A stretch of DNA of 38,048 bases from positions 1 to 38,048 of the forward strand of contig JADLCT010000073.1 in the NCBI GenBank assembly GCA_020847045.1, in the 5' to 3' direction. Positions 8,382 through 17,481 of this stretch are shown here, one piece after another (within the stretch, counting starts at the first letter, position 1; every line of letters begins with the position of its first letter). The notes under the pieces were generated by a model that made no database searches, was not told the origin of the DNA, and saw only the letters and a list, made by a program, of their open reading frames with translations. Made by a program: the position numbers and the translations under genes. The DNA is from Bryobacterales bacterium (GTDB lineage Bacteria > Acidobacteriota > Terriglobia > Bryobacterales > Bryobacteraceae).

Positions 8382-10834
8382 AGCGCCGCGATCTTCTGCT
8401 GGGCATAGTGGCAGGCCGCGCCGCTCATGGCTGGCAGGAGGGACCGGCCGAGCAGTCCACCGGGCCCGCTCCGGCCACCCGCATCCGGCCCGTCTACAAC
8501 TTCGATTTCGACTGGCGCTTCCACCTGGGCGATCTGGCCAACGGAATGGACCCGGCCCTGGACGATAGCGGCTGGCAGCCGGTTCAGCTTCCCCACGACT
8601 GGAGCATTGCGCTGGAGTTCCGTCCGGACATCACCGGCTCGGCGCCAGGCGACTTTTCTCAGAAGGGAATCGGCTGGTACCGGCGCGCGTTTGATCTTCC
8701 CGCGGGTTTCGACGGCAAGGTGCTGGTTGACTTCGACGGTATCTACCAGAACAGCCGCATCTGGTTGAACGGCGTCGAGGTGGGTGGCCGGGCTTACGGG
8801 CTGGTGCCCTTTCAGGTGGATCTGTCCCAGGCCGCCATCCGGGGCGGACGCAATCTGCTCGCCGTGCGCGCCGACAACGAAACAGGCTCCAAGGCGCGCT
8901 GGTACAGCGGTTCGGGCATGAACCGCCACGCCCGCCTCAGCCTGCCGCCACTCGTACGGATTCCCAGCGGAGGCCTGCGTGTCACGACAACGGGGTTGTC
9001 GGCGGACTTTGCTGAACTCGCCATCCAAGCCGATCTGGTGAACGGCGGCCCGGAACCAGCCACCGTGCTGGTTCGGACGGTGATCACGTCGCCGGATGGA
9101 AAAAACGAGGGCGTCGTGACAACGGGCGCCGTGCTGCCAGCGGGCGGCAGCCGGACGCTCGCGCAGAGCCTCATGCTGCGCAGTCCCTCCCCGTGGGCGC
9201 CGGAGAACCCTTCGCTCTATGACATCCGCTGCGAGGTATCCAGCGGCGGCGCCGCGCTGGATGACGAGACCGCTCGTTTTGGCGTCCGGCTCGTCCAGTG
9301 GCATCCCGACTTCGGCATGATGCTGAACGGAAGAACCACCAAGCTGCGCGGCGTCAACATGCATGTGGACTGCGGCGCGGTGGGAACGGGCGCGCCGCGC
9401 GGCATGTTCGAACGCCGCCTGCGAATCCTCAAGGATCTCGGTTGCAACGCGATCCGGGTGGCGCACCATCCGGCGCCCGCCGAGTTCCTGGACCTCTGCG
9501 ACGAAATGGGTTTCCTTGTGATCGAGGAGGCTTTCGACAAGTGGAATCTGGGCATCGCGGAAGGCTACGAGCATCCCCGGTTTTCCGAAGACTGGGACCA
9601 CGACCTCCGCGCCATGATCAGCCGCGACCGCAACCGTCCCTGCATCATCGCCTGGAGCGTGGGCAACGAAGCGGGCTATCCGGGAACCGAGGATCACGAC
9701 GTCACCCTGTTCAACCTCGCCACGTTTGTCAAGACAATCGAGCCCACCCGCGCGGTCACCTGCGCCTTCCTCGGCAGCAACGAGGGCACCATCGAGGACA
9801 ACGTGGGCGCGATCCTGAAGGCCGGCCGGCCCCTGGACTTCCTTTCACTCAACTACCTCGAACGTTACTTCCCCCTTCTGCGCGCCTCCCATCCCACGCT
9901 GCTCATCACCGCCACGGAGAGCTACCCTTTCTACCGGAGCCGGTTCGGCGGCGTGGAGCCTTTCAACAACTGGTATGACGCCACGTCGGGCCAGTGGATC
10001 ACCGGCAGTTTCGTCTGGACCGGCTACGACTACCTGGGAGAAAGCGCCGGCTGGCCGAGCAAAGGCTGGCCCAACGGCCTGATCGACACCTGCGGATACC
10101 CCAAACCAGGGAGCCTGTTCCACAGGACCGTCTGGAGCACCAAGCCCGTCGTCGGCATTCATGCCGGAGACCCCAATCTCGACGCCGATCCGGGGTTGGA
10201 GTACTGGCGCTTCCCACCCACCGTCGCACACTGGAATTTGACCGAAGGCGCCACCTATGCCGTCTACACCCCCAGCAACGCCGAAACCGTCGAACTGGTG
10301 GTCAATGGTTTTTCCTACGGACGGAAGGCAGTCGCGCAATCGGCCAATCAGAGCATCGTCTGGTTTGTGCGCCACCAGAGAGGCGAACTGCGGGCGCTGG
10401 CCCGGATAGGCGAGGAGATCGTCGCCGAAGCGGCGCTGCGCAGCGCCGGAAAAGCGGTGGATATCCGTGTCCAACTGGACCATCCCCGTCTGCGCGCCGG
10501 AGGCCAGGACGTCTGCCACGCCGAGATCGCACTGGTGGATGAAAATGGCGTCGTGGTTCCGGACGGTGACCGTCAAATCCGGCTGGGCCTTGCTGGTCCC
10601 GCCACGCTTCTCGGCATGGACAATGGCGACCTGCGTGACCACGAGCCCTATGCCTCCAACGCGCGGCGCACACGCCAGGGCAGGTGCCTGGCCATCCTGC
10701 GCGCATGGCGTCAACAGGGTGAGGTCCTCGTGTGGGCCGACGCCGACGAACTCCCCAGCACCTATTTTCGCCTGCAAGTGGAAGCTCCCCTGGCGGTAGA
10801 GCCGATCTATCCGTCGCCGTCCTCTCCGCCGTAA
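8378..10834 (+). CDS. GH2 family glycosidase (beta-galactosidase type), probably exported
   Basis: An 818-residue protein whose ATG overlaps the gmd stop codon. The N-terminus MKRRDLLLGIVAG resembles a twin-arginine signal. Residues about 40-200 form the GH2 jelly-roll (FDWRFHLGD, LPHDWSIALEF, GIGWYRR, DGIYQNSRIWLNG). An immunoglobulin-like domain spans about 200-305, and the barrel follows with KLRGVNMHVDCGAVG. The acid/base is Glu431 in IAWSVGNEAGYPG and the nucleophile is Glu514 in LITATESYPFY. C-terminal domains of the GalB/DUF4982 kind complete it. GH2 enzymes remove terminal beta-galactose, beta-mannose or beta-glucuronate; the exact sugar cannot be read from sequence. Coupling to gmd suggests a role in the same polysaccharide, trimming side residues in the periplasm. 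It converges on the last gene of the EPS operon, 29 bases away. Confidence 0.88.
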   Translation: MKRRDLLLGIVAGRAAHGWQEGPAEQSTGPAPATRIRPVYNFDFDWRFHLGDLANGMDPALDDSGWQPVQLPHDWSIALEFRPDITGSAPGDFSQKGIGWYRRAFDLPAGFDGKVLVDFDGIYQNSRIWLNGVEVGGRAYGLVPFQVDLSQAAIRGGRNLLAVRADNETGSKARWYSGSGMNRHARLSLPPLVRIPSGGLRVTTTGLSADFAELAIQADLVNGGPEPATVLVRTVITSPDGKNEGVVTTGAVLPAGGSRTLAQSLMLRSPSPWAPENPSLYDIRCEVSSGGAALDDETARFGVRLVQWHPDFGMMLNGRTTKLRGVNMHVDCGAVGTGAPRGMFERRLRILKDLGCNAIRVAHHPAPAEFLDLCDEMGFLVIEEAFDKWNLGIAEGYEHPRFSEDWDHDLRAMISRDRNRPCIIAWSVGNEAGYPGTEDHDVTLFNLATFVKTIEPTRAVTCAFLGSNEGTIEDNVGAILKAGRPLDFLSLNYLERYFPLLRASHPTLLITATESYPFYRSRFGGVEPFNNWYDATSGQWITGSFVWTGYDYLGESAGWPSKGWPNGLIDTCGYPKPGSLFHRTVWSTKPVVGIHAGDPNLDADPGLEYWRFPPTVAHWNLTEGATYAVYTPSNAETVELVVNGFSYGRKAVAQSANQSIVWFVRHQRGELRALARIGEEIVAEAALRSAGKAVDIRVQLDHPRLRAGGQDVCHAEIALVDENGVVVPDGDRQIRLGLAGPATLLGMDNGDLRDHEPYASNARRTRQGRCLAILRAWRQQGEVLVWADADELPSTYFRLQVEAPLAVEPIYPSPSSPP

Positions 10835-10863
10835 CTGCGTTCAGTCCGGGGCAGGGGGGAGAA

Positions 10864-11823
10864 TTACAGCAGCAGCGCGCGAAAACGAACGCTGCCGCCC
10901 AGGAGATACCCTAGCGAAGCTGTGTCCCGAAGGAAGTAGGCGCCCACGCGAAGCAGCCGCAACGGCCCTGTGAGCGTTTTGCTGGGTCCCATCCCGCGAT
11001 GGAGTACATAGGGGATGGCGAGCGCCGCCAGCCACGGCTGCCAGAAGGCGCCGGCCGCGCCCGCCAAAGCGAGCAGCAACAGGCCCTGCGCACGGTCGTA
11101 GAAGTAGCCCCCGAACATGAACCTCCGCAACTCCGGGAATCGCCGCACCAGCAGCGGAACCATGAATAGCGGCCGGATGCAGATCCATTGCTTCACTGTG
11201 ATGGGACGAACCTCGTGATACACCAGGGCCTCCCGCGCGAATGCCGTCTTCCAACCCATGCGCTTGGCCGTCCAGGCGGCCACCGTGTCCTCTCCGCCGA
11301 AAGGACGGTCGGCGCGCGGGGCAAGATCGGCGGGGAAGCCGCCACACTGCTGAAATGCCTCCCGCCGGTAGAAGATATTGGCCGTCTCGTAAAAGTGGCT
11401 CTCGGATTCGATCACGATGTAATGCGTGAACACGCCGGTGGGCGTCTCCGGATCGGCCAACACGCGCCCCTGCACGATGCCCACGCCCTCCTGGAACGTA
11501 CCCAGCCCTTCCGCAAGCCAGCGCGGCGAGGCCACGCAGTCGCTATCCAAAAAAGCGATGAAGGGAGAATCGTTCTGCCGCGCACCCATGTTGCGGGAAG
11601 GGCCCGGCCCCTCGGGCGATTTGCGAAGGCACGTCAGAGGGAACGGGACGGTGGCCGCCAGCGCCGCGACTGCCTGCTCGTTTGCGCCATCCGGCGAACT
11701 GTCCACAACGAATACTTCGAACCTGTCCGGAGCAAGCGTCTGCAGCGCCAGCGACCGCACGCACCTCAGCAGCAGTTCCGTCCGCCCGTAGGCCGGGATC
11801 ACCACCGAAACCACGGCGCTCAT
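10864..11823 (-). CDS. Family 2 glycosyltransferase with C-terminal membrane segments
   Basis: The start is the ATG at 11823, which overlaps the upstream GT stop in ATGA; a 40-codon upstream extension of the frame is antisense noise. The 319-residue product opens with MSAVVSVVIPAYGRTELLLR, the GT-A fold nucleotide-binding strand, and has the metal-binding DSD in FIAFLDSDC, followed by GGEDTVAAW as acceptor region. Hydrophobic segments after about residue 225 suggest membrane attachment. It adds a sugar from a nucleotide donor to the growing lipid-linked repeat; donor and linkage are unknown. The C-terminus (GYLLGGSVRFRALLL) resembles those of the two GT2 proteins at 23106-24107 and 24115-25137, so the three look like paralogues. 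This is the last gene of the operon. Confidence 0.85.
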   Translation of the reverse strand: MSAVVSVVIPAYGRTELLLRCVRSLALQTLAPDRFEVFVVDSSPDGANEQAVAALAATVPFPLTCLRKSPEGPGPSRNMGARQNDSPFIAFLDSDCVASPRWLAEGLGTFQEGVGIVQGRVLADPETPTGVFTHYIVIESESHFYETANIFYRREAFQQCGGFPADLAPRADRPFGGEDTVAAWTAKRMGWKTAFAREALVYHEVRPITVKQWICIRPLFMVPLLVRRFPELRRFMFGGYFYDRAQGLLLLALAGAAGAFWQPWLAALAIPYVLHRGMGPSKTLTGPLRLLRVGAYFLRDTASLGYLLGGSVRFRALLL

Positions 11824-12881
11824 GCTGTCCTCGCCACCCCGCGCGGAGCACCACCCAGCGTCTGCTCGTACAACGCCACCAACTCCCGCGTATACCGGCC
11901 CCACGAGTAGAACTCCGCCGCCCGCAAGTTCGCCCGGGAACACTCATCAAACCACGCGTCGTCTTCCATCAGCCGCCGCACGCCCTCGATCATCTCTCCT
12001 GTGGCGCCTTCGTGGAACCGGGCGCCATGAAAGTCCAGCGGCACGCAGGAGGCAATCGCGCACCCGGAAGCCATCGCCTCCGGAATCACCATGCCCAGCG
12101 TTTCGGCTCGCGACGGAAACAGGAACACGCGCGCTCGGCCGTACTCGGCGCTGGGCGGCGACCCGGACTCTCCTCTCCGGATGGTCACGTTCGGCGGCGC
12201 CTCGCGCCGCAGAGCGTCCTCCTCCGGTCCCCATCCCACCATCAGGAACTCATAGCCGGGCAGCGCGCGGGCCACCTCGATTACGTCAAACACGCCTTTC
12301 CGCACGCTGAATTTTCCGGCGAACAGCACCAGACGGTCCTTCCGGCTGGCCGGGTGGAACCGCTCCAGCGAAACGCCCGGGCACACGGTCACCGCAGCGG
12401 ACTCCGGTGCTCCCAGCGCAAGGGCCTGGCGTCGCGAAAACTCGCTCAGAAAGCACAGGCGGTGGAAGGGCAACGTCAACATCCTGCGCTCCCAGGCGCG
12501 GAACAGCGGTCCCCACACCCGGCCTTTGAGATCCATCCAGGCATCGCCGAACAAACCGAGGAAGGAACAGATCACTGGCCGCCGCACCGCCCGTCCCGCG
12601 CGCAGAGAGGGCCAGCAGGCGTGATAGTTGAACGTCTGCACCAGGTCGGCTTCACGCGCCCGGCGGGCAATGTGCGCCGAGGCGAGGTTCATCCGGTAGC
12701 GATGCATGGGCAGGCGCTCGGTTGGCACACCCGCATACTCGCTCGCGGCCGGATCGCCCGTCGTCAGCACGCGCACGTCGACGCCCTGGCTCCGCAGGCC
12801 CCGGGCGGTTTCAAACACAATCGTCTCGCCCCCACCGCCCCAGTCCGGCAGAAAGCGCTCGTGCGTTAGCAGCACCTTCAC
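11820..12881 (-). CDS. Family 4 glycosyltransferase
   Basis: A 353-residue GT-B enzyme. The N-terminal domain starts MKVLLTHERFLPDWGGGGE, with the glycine-rich acceptor-side loop usual in GT4. The C-terminal donor domain has KDRLVLFAGKFSVRKGV and the EX7E motif in PSRAETLGMVIPEAMASG. It is cytosolic and retains donor configuration, acting on the lipid-linked oligosaccharide. Its start overlaps the stop of the upstream GT4 (12878) by 4 bases, and its stop overlaps the next gene by 4 bases. Donor sugar not predictable. Confidence 0.87.
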   Translation of the reverse strand: MKVLLTHERFLPDWGGGGETIVFETARGLRSQGVDVRVLTTGDPAASEYAGVPTERLPMHRYRMNLASAHIARRAREADLVQTFNYHACWPSLRAGRAVRRPVICSFLGLFGDAWMDLKGRVWGPLFRAWERRMLTLPFHRLCFLSEFSRRQALALGAPESAAVTVCPGVSLERFHPASRKDRLVLFAGKFSVRKGVFDVIEVARALPGYEFLMVGWGPEEDALRREAPPNVTIRRGESGSPPSAEYGRARVFLFPSRAETLGMVIPEAMASGCAIASCVPLDFHGARFHEGATGEMIEGVRRLMEDDAWFDECSRANLRAAEFYSWGRYTRELVALYEQTLGGAPRGVARTA

Positions 12882-14257
12882 GCCACACCCCGGGTCCGCG
12901 TCTCACCACCGGCGTTGGGCCTGCCGGCAGGCTCCGGCGCGGCGCGGATCCGCCGCACAGTTTCCCGAACACCGTAGTGGCGCAGCAGAGCCACGGCCCG
13001 GCTCACCTTGTACAGCGTCGAATACACCGCGCCCGGAAGCCGCGATGGCGGGGCCGCGAACCAGTCGTCAGACGGCGCGTGGACAGCCGAGCCGGCCACC
13101 TCGCCGATGAAGCGCAGATACGCCTCCGCGGCCAGTTCCAGGGGGTGCGTGGTTTCCGCCTGACGGCGCGCGGCGGCGCCCATGCGGCTCACCAGAGACG
13201 GGCTCTCCAGCATCGCCGTCAAATAGTCACACAGAGTGGACGCCTCGGTATGGTCCACCGGCACCTTCCAGGCGCACTCCTCCGGCAGTTCCAGAAACGA
13301 ACCCTGGCGGCTGACGATCAGCGGCTTTCCCGCCGACATGGCGCGCAGCAGGCTGGCAGAAGTCTCCGCTCCCGACGGATAGCGCAGGTCGATGGCGGCA
13401 TCGGCCAGATTCAGACACTCCCAGTACTCCTCCGCAGCGAGCCAGCCCGCCATACGAATCCGGCCATGGCCGTTCATGGCTTCAATCTCGCGCCGTGTTT
13501 CCCGAGGCATTCTGCCGCCACCCAAAATGAGGAAGCGCAGACGCGGGTGCCTGGGCCACAGCCGCTTCAGCGCCGGGAGAATCGCCTTCGTCCGCTTGGT
13601 ATGCGACAGCGTGCTTACCGACGCCAGCACGAAATCGTCCGGTTCAAATCCATACTTGCGTTTCAGCGCCGCCTGGTCCAGCAGCGGCCGGATGGGGATG
13701 CCCATGGGGATGACGCGCACGGGCCGCCCGCGCGCCTCAGCCGCTACAAGGGATTCTCCATAGGCGTTGTGCATGATCACTCCGCGGCTCATCTCCACCA
13801 GGGGCATCACGGTGGACACCCGGTACGGATCGTACATGCCAAACAGCACGCGGTGCGCCAAGCCCGAGCCACTGCCGCCATAGCGCGCCGCGAAGATGCG
13901 CCGCAACGTGCGCATGTCCCCCTTCATCAGCGTCAGCCCCAGCATCAGGTAGTGCAGATAGTAGTCATGCAGAACGGCGATGCCGGGCGAGCGTCTCATG
14001 CACGGCGCCATGTAGCCGTGCTGCTCCACGTTGTTGGCCAACTGGTAGATGGCCATGTCGTAGCGCCCTGGCGAGGCGAGGAATTCCCGTGGGGACAGGA
14101 TCCGGTAACGGTCACGGATCTCCCGGCTGGCCAGCTCATAGCCGCTGGTGACCAGATCCACTTCGGCATGTGCGCTCAGGTAGGGCAACAACTCTTCGCT
14201 ATAGTCGGCAACGCCCGTCTTGAGCGGGTTAAACGGGGAGAAAAAGGCCAGCCTCAC
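12878..14257 (-). CDS. Family 4 glycosyltransferase, variant EX7E motif
   Basis: A 459-residue GT-B protein starting MRLAFFSPFNPLKTGVADYS, typical of a GT4 subgroup found in EPS clusters. The N-domain contains VLHDYYLHYLMLG, and the donor domain contains LRFLILGGGRM and YPSGAETSASLLRAMSAGKP. In the last motif the second glutamate of EX7E is replaced (E followed after seven residues by A). This subgroup often has such a GETS-type motif, so it need not be inactive. It overlaps the epimerase stop by 4 bases upstream and the next GT4 by 4 bases downstream, implying coupled translation. Role: extension of the repeat unit. Confidence 0.85.
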   Translation of the reverse strand: MRLAFFSPFNPLKTGVADYSEELLPYLSAHAEVDLVTSGYELASREIRDRYRILSPREFLASPGRYDMAIYQLANNVEQHGYMAPCMRRSPGIAVLHDYYLHYLMLGLTLMKGDMRTLRRIFAARYGGSGSGLAHRVLFGMYDPYRVSTVMPLVEMSRGVIMHNAYGESLVAAEARGRPVRVIPMGIPIRPLLDQAALKRKYGFEPDDFVLASVSTLSHTKRTKAILPALKRLWPRHPRLRFLILGGGRMPRETRREIEAMNGHGRIRMAGWLAAEEYWECLNLADAAIDLRYPSGAETSASLLRAMSAGKPLIVSRQGSFLELPEECAWKVPVDHTEASTLCDYLTAMLESPSLVSRMGAAARRQAETTHPLELAAEAYLRFIGEVAGSAVHAPSDDWFAAPPSRLPGAVYSTLYKVSRAVALLRHYGVRETVRRIRAAPEPAGRPNAGGETRTRGVA

Positions 14258-15204
14258 CCTGCCCCCTTCCGCAATTGCCAGCGCACGCTCTCCTCAATGG
14301 CATGCCGCACCTGCGCTTCGTCCGGCGGAGGCGCTCCCAAGCGGTGGCAGGTGCTGTCCATGTTCAGCACCACATACTCGGCCTCGCCCGGCGCCACGGG
14401 GTCCTCCCAGGCTATATTCAGCTTCCAACCTTCGCCGGCAAGGACTCCGGCAACAATGACGGCCACCTCGCCGTTGCTCAGTCCACGACCCGCGCCCGCG
14501 TTGAACAAGTGGAAGCTGCCGGGGGACCACGTTTCTTCCAAGGTCCGGGCAAACAACTCCACCACATAGCCAACGGGAACATAGTCCCGCACCAGCTTGC
14601 CGTAGCCACGCATGCGCACTGGCGCCGCCCCGTCCGGATGCTTCCGGGCATGTTCCACCAGATAGGGAACCAACCCCCGGCAGCGCGGACCAACCACGTT
14701 GCCGAGCCGGAAAGCCACGGCCGCGTTTCCGCTGCCCCGCGCCCAATCGCGTAGCAGCACCTCTCCCATCAGCTTGGATACCCCATAGAGCCCCAGTGGA
14801 CGCGCCGTTTCCAACGACGGGAGCGCCTCCCCGGCGTGCGCATTGCCATAGGCGGCGCTTGTGGAAGCAAAAACGGCAAGACGCGGCTGGTACGCGGTCA
14901 ACAGATGATAGGTGCCCACTTCGTTCGACCGGAGCACGCCGCCCACCTCGTCCCAGGGCGTTAGCACCTCGGCCTCCGCGGCCAGATGCAGCACGCGCTC
15001 AGCGGGTGCTGTGGACGCCTGTGCCCGCAGCGCCGGCAAATTCGCCAGATCCACCAAGGCGGTTCCCACAGGCTCGGTCCCGGCGGGCGGCCGCCGGTCC
15101 AGATACCGGACTCCCACGCAACCAAGGCGCGAGGCCGCGTGCGAGCCGATGAACCCCGAGCTTCCCGTCACCAGCAGGCTTCCGCCCTTATTGGATTGCT
15201 GCAT
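14254..15204 (-). CDS. NAD-dependent epimerase/dehydratase/reductase (extended SDR)
   Basis: A 316-residue extended SDR. The N-terminal GSSGFIGSHAASRLG is the NAD(P)-binding GxxGxxG motif. Catalytic residues are seen in FASTSAAYGNA (Ser/Thr) and LYGVSKLMGE (Tyr and Lys of YxxxK). It could be a 4-epimerase or the 4-keto reductase acting on the products of the gmd or CDP-glucose dehydratase steps; sequence alone does not decide. Its start overlaps the preceding GT4 stop by 17 bases and its stop overlaps the following GT4 start by 4. Confidence 0.8.
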   Translation of the reverse strand: MQQSNKGGSLLVTGSSGFIGSHAASRLGCVGVRYLDRRPPAGTEPVGTALVDLANLPALRAQASTAPAERVLHLAAEAEVLTPWDEVGGVLRSNEVGTYHLLTAYQPRLAVFASTSAAYGNAHAGEALPSLETARPLGLYGVSKLMGEVLLRDWARGSGNAAVAFRLGNVVGPRCRGLVPYLVEHARKHPDGAAPVRMRGYGKLVRDYVPVGYVVELFARTLEETWSPGSFHLFNAGAGRGLSNGEVAVIVAGVLAGEGWKLNIAWEDPVAPGEAEYVVLNMDSTCHRLGAPPPDEAQVRHAIEESVRWQLRKGAG

Positions 15205-16312
15205 ACAACTCCTCGTACCCTGCTCCCAGCGTCTGCACGGAAAATCTTTCGGCGTGCCTGCGGCAGCGCTGCCGGATGCCCTGAACCCGGCTCATGCGGA
15301 TCCCCTGGAGCAGGCCTTCGGTCAACCCTTCGATGTTGTCCAACTCCTCGCCATTCCTTCCCGGCTCCACCAGAACGCTGGTTCCGGGGTCCAGATACTC
15401 CGGCAAACCGCCATGCCGGACGGCCACCACCGGCGCTCCGCTGGCAAGCGCCTCCATCATCGCGCCGCCGGAGGGCTCGGCCATGGAAGGCATCGCCAGG
15501 ATGCTGGCCTGCTGGTAGTGACGGGGCAGATCCTCCGGCGCGCCCAGCCCGAGAAACTCGATGGAACGCGCCGCCCGCTCTCCCGCCAGTTCCCGCAGTT
15601 CGCACTCCAGTTCCCTGCTCATGCGCCCGGACAGCCGCAACACCGCATCCGGACATTCCTCCAGCAGCCGGGCAAACGCCGCTACCAGCGGCCGTCCACC
15701 TTTACGGCGCACCGTAAAATCGCCCACCGAGAGAATCACCGGCCTGTCCTGCGCCGGTCCATCGCCCAGCGGCCACGACTCCATGTGCACCGCCGAATGC
15801 ACCACCGCCGGTTTCACCCCGTACACCTCTTCCATCTGCCGGGCCACGAAACCGCTACAGGTAACCACGCCATCAGCCCGCCGCAGCGCCTGCCCCAACA
15901 GGAAGCCCTCGGGCGGCACAAAGCGGCGGCAGGAGACCCCCGGCACCGCCAGCCCATGCAACTGGAGCACCGTGCGGTAGCGGTTTCGCGGCCGCACCAG
16001 GCTTGCCGCCAGCGAGTCCGTAAAGTAAAAACTGTGGACTATCTGGGCATCCAGAGCGCCCAGACGCGACAGTGTGGTCCACAGAAACGTGTGCCGCTCG
16101 TCGATGCGGAGCGGCGCGATCCCCCGCACGGGCCTGGCCAGCACCCGCCTGCCGTAGGGCATCTCCTCCAGCCGCTCTCCTTCCGGATGCGTGGACAAGT
16201 AGGTGATCTGGTGTCCCCGTTCGCCGAGCCATCCGGCAATGATCTCGATCTGCCGCTCGCTTCCCCGCCGCACATGGGGCCAGCAAAACGGGTGCGTGAT
16301 TACGATCCGCAT
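15188..16312 (-). CDS. Family 4 glycosyltransferase, tandem paralogue A
   Basis: A 374-residue GT-B enzyme. It begins MRIVITHPFCWPHVRRGSER, very like the next-upstream protein (MKIAITNATTWPWVRRGAER), which points to tandem duplication. The donor domain has VILSVGDFTVRRKGGR and the EX7E motif in PSMAEPSGGAMMEALASG. It acts in the cytosol on the lipid-linked glycan; donor sugar unknown. It overlaps the upstream gene by 13 bases and the epimerase gene by 17. Confidence 0.87.
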   Translation of the reverse strand: MRIVITHPFCWPHVRRGSERQIEIIAGWLGERGHQITYLSTHPEGERLEEMPYGRRVLARPVRGIAPLRIDERHTFLWTTLSRLGALDAQIVHSFYFTDSLAASLVRPRNRYRTVLQLHGLAVPGVSCRRFVPPEGFLLGQALRRADGVVTCSGFVARQMEEVYGVKPAVVHSAVHMESWPLGDGPAQDRPVILSVGDFTVRRKGGRPLVAAFARLLEECPDAVLRLSGRMSRELECELRELAGERAARSIEFLGLGAPEDLPRHYQQASILAMPSMAEPSGGAMMEALASGAPVVAVRHGGLPEYLDPGTSVLVEPGRNGEELDNIEGLTEGLLQGIRMSRVQGIRQRCRRHAERFSVQTLGAGYEELYAAIQ

Positions 16313-17481
16313 GCGGAGATCCCCGCCGTGGCGCCTTTGCCCCCGGCTCCCAACAGGTCAGCCATCAGGCGCTCATAGCTGGGCCCCAGCGCCTCCCAGG
16401 AATACCGCTCCGCAAACCGCCGGCACACCTCAGAGGTGTCCGCCTGGCCGGCCAGATGCAAACAATCCTCCATGGCCTGCGCGAGGCCACGCGTGTTCGT
16501 AACCGCGGCAGCTTCCTCGGCATCGGGTCCCGGATCAAACAGGCACCCCAACTCCGGGAGTGGAAAATGTTCCGGCAACGCGCCCTGGCGTGTGGCCACC
16601 ACGGGCGTGCCGGCCGCGAACGACTCGATGACCAGCATCCCGTAGGCTTCCCACAGGGACGGCAGCACCGTGATGGTGGCTCGCGCCAGAATCTCAGGCA
16701 GGGCGCCGGCCACGGGACGGAATTCGATGTCGTTCTGGAAGCCGGCGGGCACCAGGTCCAGCAACTCTCTTTGGGCCTCCTCAGGCACATCGTAGGCCAC
16801 CAGCAGTTTCACGCCGGGGACACGGTGTTTCAGTTCGGCGAAGGCCGCAAACAGTGCGTCTCCTCCCTTCCGGCGGTCATCCAATGCGGCCGCGCAGACA
16901 ATTAACGGCGCGCCCTCGGCCGCCTTGTCCGGTTTGCCAAAGCTGTCCAGGTCCACCGGAATGGGGAGCCGGTCGCCTCCCCTTCCCCATCGCTGCCGCA
17001 GATATTCCCGCACGTACTCGCTGATGGCCACCACCGCGCCGGCCCGCCGCACGGCGGTTCCAAACACGGCCCCCTTCATCGTCAGGGAGCGGAAATACTG
17101 CACCTTCGGAGGCAGCCCGTTCACGCAGAAAACGCACGGAGCCTTGGTGATGTACCGCGTCAGAATCGCCGCGAAGGCATCCATGAACGTCAGGCTGAAG
17201 ACGACGTCGTAGCGCTCCTTCAACAGGCTGTACAGCACGGTGAAGAAGAACATGTGAAATTCCAACAGACCCGCCTTGCCCATCACCGGATGCCACAGCC
17301 GCCGGTGGCAGATGGTTCTGTAACCGTTCTGAACATGCGTTTCGCCAGCGCCCGGCTTGGTGGAGATGATGGTGACGTCGTGGCCGCGCTCGGCCAGAAA
17401 CCGCGCAAACTCGTTGATGAAGCGTTCCGCGCCCCTCCTCACCCAGGGCCAGGTTGTCGCGTTGGTGATGGCGATCTTCAT
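16300..17481 (-). CDS. Family 4 glycosyltransferase, tandem paralogue B
   Basis: A 393-residue GT-B enzyme with the WPWVRRGAERF N-terminal loop shared with its neighbour. The donor half contains PLIVCAAALDDRRKGGD and the EX7E motif in PSLWEAYGMLVIESFAAG. The ATG at 17481 overlaps the stop of the GH51-like gene in ATGA, so this glycosyltransferase is translationally coupled to a glycosidase. It likely adds one residue of the repeat unit. Confidence 0.87.
   Translation of the reverse strand: MKIAITNATTWPWVRRGAERFINEFARFLAERGHDVTIISTKPGAGETHVQNGYRTICHRRLWHPVMGKAGLLEFHMFFFTVLYSLLKERYDVVFSLTFMDAFAAILTRYITKAPCVFCVNGLPPKVQYFRSLTMKGAVFGTAVRRAGAVVAISEYVREYLRQRWGRGGDRLPIPVDLDSFGKPDKAAEGAPLIVCAAALDDRRKGGDALFAAFAELKHRVPGVKLLVAYDVPEEAQRELLDLVPAGFQNDIEFRPVAGALPEILARATITVLPSLWEAYGMLVIESFAAGTPVVATRQGALPEHFPLPELGCLFDPGPDAEEAAAVTNTRGLAQAMEDCLHLAGQADTSEVCRRFAERYSWEALGPSYERLMADLLGAGGKGATAGISACGS

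Noticed and set aside
12722..14569. A 615-codon plus-strand open frame
   Set aside because: Antisense to two GT4 genes with clear families; composition is that of a shadow frame and no motif is visible.
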